Source of the DNA: an uncultured Bacteroidales bacterium
Lineage (GTDB): Bacteria; Bacteroidota; Bacteroidia; Bacteroidales; P3
Direction of reading: 5' to 3'
NCBI GenBank assembly: GCA_944320465.1
Contig: CALUHO010000034.1
Coordinates: 1-34,850 of the forward strand
Length of the DNA stretch: 34,850 nt
Shown in pieces: positions 30,534 to 34,850 of the stretch (position 1 is the first letter of the stretch; every line of letters begins with the position of its first letter). Under the pieces are notes generated by a model that ran no database searches, was not told the origin of the DNA, and worked only from the letters and a program-made list of their open reading frames with translations. The position numbers and the translations under genes were made by a program.

Positions 30534-31571
30534 TTATTTTTGGATGTCGAGCAGAGAACCGTCCACCAACCGCCCCTGCCCGGCCACCACCAACTCGTCT
30601 CCCGGATGAATTTCAGGACTGATGATTTCCACTTGGTCTTCGAAGCGTTTGCCCAAAGTCACTTCCACCCGTTTGGCGACCCCGTTCTTGTTGAGGAACA
30701 CGTAACGGTTGTTGGCTCCTTGCAGCTTCAGTACGGCAATCGAAGGCACGATCAGGCCTTCATCGGCACCGACTTCGAAGGTCAGGGTAGTGTACATGCC
30801 CGGACGGAGTTCTTCCTTGCTGTTCGGCACCTGGATTTCAACGGTGAACGTCCGGGAGGCCGGGTCGATGGTAGGATAGACGATGCTGATTTTCCCTTTG
30901 AACGTCCGGTCGGGGTAGATGTTGCTGTGCAGTTCCACCTCCATGCCTTCCTTCACCTCCAAGAAATACTGTTCGGAAAGGTTCACGTAGGCTTTGAGCG
31001 GGTTGATTTTCTCGATGGCGATGATGGCCGGTTTGGATGCCCCGCCGAAAGCCCCGCCGGTATAGACCTCGCCGTCTTCAAAGTATTTGCCGGTGACTAC
31101 CCCATCGAAAGGCGCGATCATCTGGGTGTTTTCCTTGAGGAAGTCCACGTTGGCCTTGGTCACTTCGTACTGGGTCACCGCCTGGTCGTAGGCCTGCTGG
31201 CTGATGCTGTTGGTTTCCTTCAAGGTCTTGGCCCGGTTGTATTCGGTCTTGAGGTTTTCCAGCTGTACCTCGGCCTGCACCAACTGGGTGCGGTCCATAT
31301 CGACTAAAAGCTGGCCTTTTTGGATCTTGTCGCCCACTTCCACATAGATTTTCGAAATCCGGCCGGTGGCGGCAGGGGCGTAATAGACCTGTTCGTCGGC
31401 TTGGAGGTTTGCCGTGTATTCCAAGGTCTTGGCAATCGGTTGGGTCTGCAATCGCTGGACCCTGACCGGGACTTTTTCTTCGGCCTGTTCCGAGCCTTTC
31501 TGTCTTGACGACGAGCCGCAGGAAACCAAGAGGCTCAGTCCCGCAGCGGCTAAAATCAGTTTTCGTATCAT
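30534..31571 (-). CDS. RND efflux periplasmic adaptor (membrane fusion protein)
   Basis: A 345-residue AcrA-like lipoprotein. The signal ends in the lipobox LSLLVSC, so it is anchored to a membrane by lipid. Lipoyl halves YYAPAATGRISKIYVEVGDKIQ and MIAPFDGVVTGKYFEDGEVY flank a coiled-coil hairpin (QLVQAEVQLENLKTEYNRAK... YEVTKANVDFLKE). The beta-barrel (INPLKAYVNLSEQYFLEVKE; FKGKISIVYPTIDPASRTF) and a membrane-proximal domain follow. It bridges the RND pump and the TolC-like channel. The gap of 375 bp to the channel gene is filled partly by family A copy 7, unusual within an efflux operon. Confidence 0.94.
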   Translation of the reverse strand: MIRKLILAAAGLSLLVSCGSSSRQKGSEQAEEKVPVRVQRLQTQPIAKTLEYTANLQADEQVYYAPAATGRISKIYVEVGDKIQKGQLLVDMDRTQLVQAEVQLENLKTEYNRAKTLKETNSISQQAYDQAVTQYEVTKANVDFLKENTQMIAPFDGVVTGKYFEDGEVYTGGAFGGASKPAIIAIEKINPLKAYVNLSEQYFLEVKEGMEVELHSNIYPDRTFKGKISIVYPTIDPASRTFTVEIQVPNSKEELRPGMYTTLTFEVGADEGLIVPSIAVLKLQGANNRYVFLNKNGVAKRVEVTLGKRFEDQVEIISPEIHPGDELVVAGQGRLVDGSLLDIQK

Positions 31572-31714
31572 GGTTCTATTGTTTTTCGGTTTTCTATTGT
31601 TTGTTTTCGGGCATGAAAGCCAATCGGCATCCTTTGCCGGGGGCTTGCCGTTCCGACCGCGCGATGCTCGTTATCGCGATGCTTTTTGTCGTTATGCTTG
31701 CGCCTGCCCTTTAT
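31572..31714. other. Operon gap upstream of the adaptor gene
   Basis: It holds an imperfect direct repeat (TTCTATTGTTTTTCGG at 31574-31589 and TTCTATTGTTTGTTTTCGG at 31592-31610). No consensus promoter for the adaptor gene is seen, so transcription is likely to come through from the channel gene. Confidence 0.45.
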
Positions 31715-31907
31715 CCCAAATCGGTCATTAGACACGCCGAGTCCGTTTCTGATTAGGAAAATGAGGCATTCGGGCATCTTGCCCGCTTCTGTCCGCATCC
31801 TGTTTCTCGCTACGCCTCGACGTAGCCCGCTACGCCTTCGGCTAGGCGAGAAGCATGCTGCATGACACAAGCGGGCAATCTCCCCAAAGTCTAATGACCG
31901 ATTTGGG
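31715..31907 (-). mobile_element. Family A MITE, copy 7, inside the efflux operon
   Basis: 193 bp, perfect ends, duplication TTTAT at 31710-31714 and 31908-31912. It lies 34 bp after the TolC-like stop codon and 143 bp before the adaptor start, so it is part of the operon transcript and can fold into a long hairpin. Confidence 0.94.
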
Positions 31908-31946
31908 TTTATCCTTAGGTCGCGTATCGTCCTTGATGACGTCCTG

Positions 31947-33326
31947 CTATTGCAGTTCATTGTAGAGTTTCAGCAGGTTCGTCTGCGCCTCCAGCAAATC
32001 CAGGCAAGCCGAAGTGTAATTGTTCTCGGCTTCCAGGTAATTGTTGTTGGCTTGGGTCAGGTCGAGGCTGGAGATATTGCCCACATTGAACTTGGCTTGG
32101 TAATGCCCCAAAACGCTTTTGGCCACTTCCACGTTCTCCTTTTGGAGATTGTAGTTTTCGGTGGCGTTCTGCAAGTCGTATTTGTACTGGGCTTCGTTCA
32201 GGCGCAGCTGGTCTTCCAAAAGGCTCTTGTTGAGCTGGGTCTGCTGGAGCGTGATTTTCTCCTGATCCAATTGCGATTTTCGCTGGAGTCCGGAGAAGAT
32301 AGGCACGCTCAAAGTGACGGTGGCCGTATGCGGGATTGTCATGAAGCCCCCGGAGACAATCTGGTACTGGTAGTTGTAGCCGGCGCTCAGCGTAGGCGCG
32401 TAAGCCCATTTCTTGGCACTGACGGCTTTCTTTTGGAGCTCTTCCTGGGTCAACGTCAGTTGGTATTGCAGGTTGTTGTTGATGTCGAAATCCTTGAGAG
32501 CCAGGTTGGCGAAACCTTCCTCGCCCAGGAAATCCTCTAGATGGTCGGTCAGCGTGATGGGTGTTCCGGCCTTGAGGCCTAACTGGATGCGAAGCAGGTT
32601 ATAGTTGACATCCAGAGTCCTTTCCATCGAGAGCAGGCTGTTGTTGAGCTGCCCTACTGTAATCCGGATCTGGTCCACATCGCTGATTTCCACGGTTCCG
32701 GCCTTGTACATGTTCTGGGTATGCTCCAGGATCCGGCTCATGTTGTCCAGGTTTTCCTGCAATATCTGCACCAAGCGTTCGCAGACCAGAATGGTATAGT
32801 ATGAGTTGTAAATCGTGCTTTTGATGTCCAGGGCGTCGGCATCTACTTGCTGGCTTGCCAATGTCTTGGCAATCTTGGCTGTCTGTATGCCCACGATCCA
32901 TTCCCCGTTCAGCACGGTCCATGAGGCCGAGGCTCCTAAGGTGAGATTGTCTTCCATCTTGATGGAGAACCCTGTCTCGCCCATGTCCACGCTTTGCCCG
33001 AAATTGGTCTGGTAGCCAAGGTTGGCATTGATCTGGGGAATTCCTGCCGAGATGGCTTCGGTAATCATTTTCTGCTGAAGTTCAATGTTGAGCCGCGAAG
33101 CTTTGAGGCTCTTGTTGTGTTCGACCGCGAAGCCAACGGCATCCTGAAGGCTGAGCGTCTGGGGCTGAGATACCGCTTCTTCGGCGGCTGTCTCCTGTTT
33201 CTTTGCCTCGATCCGTTTTTCCTTCCGGCTTTCGGGCTGTCCGCTTTCCTGTACTGGTTTTTGGCTCCATGCAGGGTATCCGCACAGCAATCCGAGAAAA
33301 GCAAGCAGGGCTGTTTTTGTTTTCAT
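31947..33326 (-). CDS. TolC-family outer-membrane efflux channel
   Basis: A 459-residue protein with a signal peptide (MKTKTALLAFLGLLCGYPAWSQ), a charged Glu/Lys-rich linker (about residues 22-50) and two OEP (PF02321) repeats. Repeat 1 begins LSLQDAVGFAVEHNKSLKAS and repeat 2 FDINNNLQYQLTLTQEELQK. The long coiled-coil segments form the alpha-barrel tunnel (EITEAISAGIPQIN-like turns; SSLDLTQANNNYLEAENNYT). It forms the outer-membrane duct of the tripartite pump. It is 49 bp after the TetR-like gene and clearly in the same operon. Confidence 0.94.
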   Translation of the reverse strand: MKTKTALLAFLGLLCGYPAWSQKPVQESGQPESRKEKRIEAKKQETAAEEAVSQPQTLSLQDAVGFAVEHNKSLKASRLNIELQQKMITEAISAGIPQINANLGYQTNFGQSVDMGETGFSIKMEDNLTLGASASWTVLNGEWIVGIQTAKIAKTLASQQVDADALDIKSTIYNSYYTILVCERLVQILQENLDNMSRILEHTQNMYKAGTVEISDVDQIRITVGQLNNSLLSMERTLDVNYNLLRIQLGLKAGTPITLTDHLEDFLGEEGFANLALKDFDINNNLQYQLTLTQEELQKKAVSAKKWAYAPTLSAGYNYQYQIVSGGFMTIPHTATVTLSVPIFSGLQRKSQLDQEKITLQQTQLNKSLLEDQLRLNEAQYKYDLQNATENYNLQKENVEVAKSVLGHYQAKFNVGNISSLDLTQANNNYLEAENNYTSACLDLLEAQTNLLKLYNELQ

Positions 33327-33375
33327 TTCTGATTTGATTGGAATATTGAAGATTAGTTTGATTCTCTTTGTTTTC

Positions 33376-34188
33376 CTATGATTCCAAACCCGTTCTGTCT
33401 GCCGGGTCGGTCGGCTGGACGTTGTTCAGATGCGTCAGGAAAGGATTCGCATTGCCGGATGTTTGCCGCAAGGCGGTTATCTTGCCTTTGGTTTCCGCGA
33501 CGAACTTCTCGAATTCGGCTATTCCCTGAGGGGTAGCGATGCTGCGGATAAAATTTTCAAAGACATGCAGGACAATCAGGTGGGCAGGATGTTTGAGGTC
33601 TGGCCAGTTTTCTGGGTCGAGAAGGTGGGAAATCTGCATTTGGAGGAGTTCTGTCTGCATTTCCGCATCGATGTTTTTCCGGAACATTCCTTCCTGCCAT
33701 CCCTTGCGGAAAAGGAATTGCAGGCAACGGTCTATATGCGAGTTGTCCTGTTTCATGAGTTTCTCGTATACGACCGGATGGTACTTCTTCATGTCGAAGA
33801 TGTTGATTGGCCACAGGCTTTTGAGGCATTCGGAAATATTTTCAGCGATGCCGATGACAAGCCTGATGGACGGGACGTCCTCGGTTTGCTTGATGAGGTC
33901 TTCGGCCCGGAAACGTTCCCGGCGATAGAACATGACGGCTTCTACTACCTGGTCTTTGTTGTCGAAGTAAGAATAGAGCGTTTTCTTGGAAATCTTGAGA
34001 TGGTTGCAGATGTCGTTCATAGAACTGCTTCTCAGTCCATAGCGGAGAAAGATGCCGGAAATTCCTTTGACGATTTCCAGCGGGGCGCGGTAGGGGAACA
34101 TGTTTTGCGCGTCGGCATGGCTTGGATTGTCCGTTCCTGTACTTTGCCGTGGCGCGTTGTTGGCGTTGTTTCGGGTCATTTTATTCAT
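33376..34188 (-). CDS. TetR-family regulator of the efflux operon
   Basis: A 270-residue protein if started at 34188. After a polar tail of about 30 residues, the TetR DNA-binding domain appears: GISGIFLRYGLRSSSMNDIC then NHLKISKKTLYSYFDNKDQV, where KTLYSYFxNK is the classic recognition region. The helical ligand domain follows (about 100-240). An ATG at 34218 lies at the inferred transcription start, so 34188 (MNKMTRNNAN) is favoured; 34179 is also possible. It is the first gene of its own operon and likely represses it through the inverted repeat at 34186-34219, with the pump's substrate as a plausible inducer. It is longer than the usual 190-220 residues, mostly because of the tails. Confidence 0.88.
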   Translation of the reverse strand: MNKMTRNNANNAPRQSTGTDNPSHADAQNMFPYRAPLEIVKGISGIFLRYGLRSSSMNDICNHLKISKKTLYSYFDNKDQVVEAVMFYRRERFRAEDLIKQTEDVPSIRLVIGIAENISECLKSLWPINIFDMKKYHPVVYEKLMKQDNSHIDRCLQFLFRKGWQEGMFRKNIDAEMQTELLQMQISHLLDPENWPDLKHPAHLIVLHVFENFIRSIATPQGIAEFEKFVAETKGKITALRQTSGNANPFLTHLNNVQPTDPADRTGLES

Positions 34189-34219
34189 GGAAACGTTTTT
34201 TGGGTAAATCGTTTCCATG
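34186..34219. promoter_or_regulatory. Candidate TetR operator (10-bp inverted repeat)
   Basis: CATGGAAACG (34186-34195) and CGTTTCCATG (34210-34219) are perfect complements separated by 14 nt. The repeat covers the inferred transcription start, and the two possible ATGs (34218 and 34188) fall in its two arms. The position and symmetry suit autorepression by the TetR-like protein. Confidence 0.6.
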
Positions 34220-34221
34220 TG

Positions 34222-34252
34222 CAAAAGTATGCTATTTCGGGGAACCAGCAAA
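34222..34252 (-). promoter_or_regulatory. Promoter of the tetR-efflux operon
   Basis: On the minus strand TTTG (34252-34249), a 19-nt spacer and TACTTTTG (34229-34222), an exact match to the Bacteroidetes consensus. Initiation is predicted near 34217. Confidence 0.75.
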
Positions 34253-34379
34253 ACGGAATCCTTAGGAATAGGTGAAAAATAGAGGGGAAGATGGCTTCGA
34301 ATTATTTAAAATGGCTTTGTGGTATATTGTGTAGCCTTTTTTGAGAAATGTTAAATTTTCTTAAAAGCGGTTTGAATTT

Positions 34380-34584
34380 AGAAGCTGTTTAAATTTATTT
34401 GTTCAGGCCATCGGGAGGGGATTTCGAGGGATGGCGCCGCGTTTTTCAAAGGAAGATAGCCAAGCTATCTGACGTGAAAAACGCAAGCAAGACCCGGAAT
34501 AGCCCCCGATGGGCAAACAAAATCCTGAAACCGCCCCTGAAAATTCATTCTTTTCAGGATTGCAAGAAATTTTAAACAGCTTCT
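34380..34584 (+). mobile_element. Family B element, copy 2 (205 bp, complete)
   Basis: Inverted ends AGAAGCTGTTTAAATTT (34380-34396) and AAATTTTAAACAGCTTCT (34567-34584). The central palindrome GTTTTTCA...TGAAAAAC surrounds GATAGCC/AAGCTATC, and CCTGAAAA...TTTTCAGG lies near the right end. No coding capacity. Confidence 0.85.
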
Positions 34585-34778
34585 TATTTGTTCAGGCCAT
34601 CGGAAGGGGATTTGGAGGGATGGCGCGGTGTTTTTCAAAGAAGGATAGCCGAGCTATCTGGGGTGAAAAACGCAAGCCAGACCCGGAATAGCCCCCGATG
34701 GGCAAACAAAATCCTGAAACCGGTCCCTGAAAATTCAGTCTTTTCAGGATTGCAAGAAATTTTAAGAAGCTGTTTAAA
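34572..34778 (+). mobile_element. Family B element, copy 3, in tandem with copy 2
   Basis: It shares the AAACAGCTTCT end with copy 2 and continues TATTTGTTCAGGCCATCGG with the same interior, ending AAATTTTAAGAAGCTGTTTA. Both of its end motifs are flipped relative to copy 2. Family A copy 8 starts directly at its right end. Confidence 0.75.
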
Positions 34779-34850
34779 CCCAAATCGGTCATTAGACTTT
34801 GGGGAGATTGCCCGCTTGTGTCAGGCAGCATGCTTCTCGCCTAGCCGAAG
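34779..34850 (+). mobile_element. Family A MITE, copy 8, cut by the window end
   Basis: It starts CCCAAATCGGTCATTAGACT and continues with the family A left half to the last base. It follows GCTGTTTAAA of family B copy 3, the same kind of target as copies 3 and 5. The right end and duplication are outside the window. Confidence 0.9.

Overview
The window looks like a chromosomal segment of a member of the Bacteroidales. The grounds are Bacteroidetes-type promoters (-33 TTTG, spacer of about 19-20 nt, -7 TAnnTTTG), few Shine-Dalgarno sites, a secreted nuclease with a type IX secretion (T9SS) C-terminal sorting domain, and the gene pair sigma-54 activator-lptE. I cannot name the genus. The etfB-etfA-acyl-CoA dehydrogenase cluster would fit an anaerobic gut-type Bacteroidales.

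Layout: 1-700 has a decayed gene tail and a solo rpmB (L28). 913-3928 (minus) has a T9SS-exported endonuclease I, lptE and a sigma-54 activator. 4314-5200 is a broken DUF4143-type ATPase. 5555-8617 (minus) has a YebC/TACO1 protein and yidC. 9105-12962 (plus) is etfB-etfA-acyl-CoA dehydrogenase. 13462-14543 has an S4-domain gene and two gene remnants. 14633-19605 (plus) has a secreted alpha/beta hydrolase, a gene tail, a ThiD-like kinase, MTA/SAH nucleosidase and a ZIP transporter. 20086-21201 (minus) is an MBL-fold hydrolase. 21673-24021 (plus) is an FtsX-type permease. 24452-24667 (minus) is an integrase remnant. 25207-26312 (plus) is a cupin plus a hexapeptide acetyltransferase. 26705-34188 (minus) is an efflux operon in the transcription order tetR, tolC-like, membrane-fusion protein, RND pump, PII-like protein.

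The most striking content is not protein-coding. Three families of palindromic interspersed elements fill the gaps. Family A is a 193-bp MITE with 19-bp terminal inverted repeats starting CCC, and every complete copy is flanked by a 5-bp T/A-only target duplication (TTTAT, TTTAA or TTAAA). There are seven complete copies and one cut by the window end. One copy sits inside the ATPase pseudogene, and removing it with one target duplication restores the family sequence. Element plus duplication is 198 bp, so that insertion keeps the frame, and the element is open in that frame, recalling Rickettsia palindromic elements. Family B is about 205 bp with AGAAGCTGTTTAAA ends, and family A repeatedly inserts into those ends. 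Family C is about 100-122 bp with GGCGTGTGATAA-type ends.

Functionally the genes are mostly housekeeping (ribosome, envelope assembly, membrane insertion, thiamine/B6 salvage, SAM by-product recycling) plus one self-regulated drug-efflux operon. A perfect 10-bp inverted repeat overlaps the inferred tetR transcription start and is a good operator candidate. Two operon gaps carry transcribed palindromic elements. At least five accessory or mobile genes survive only as fragments, mostly 3' ends.
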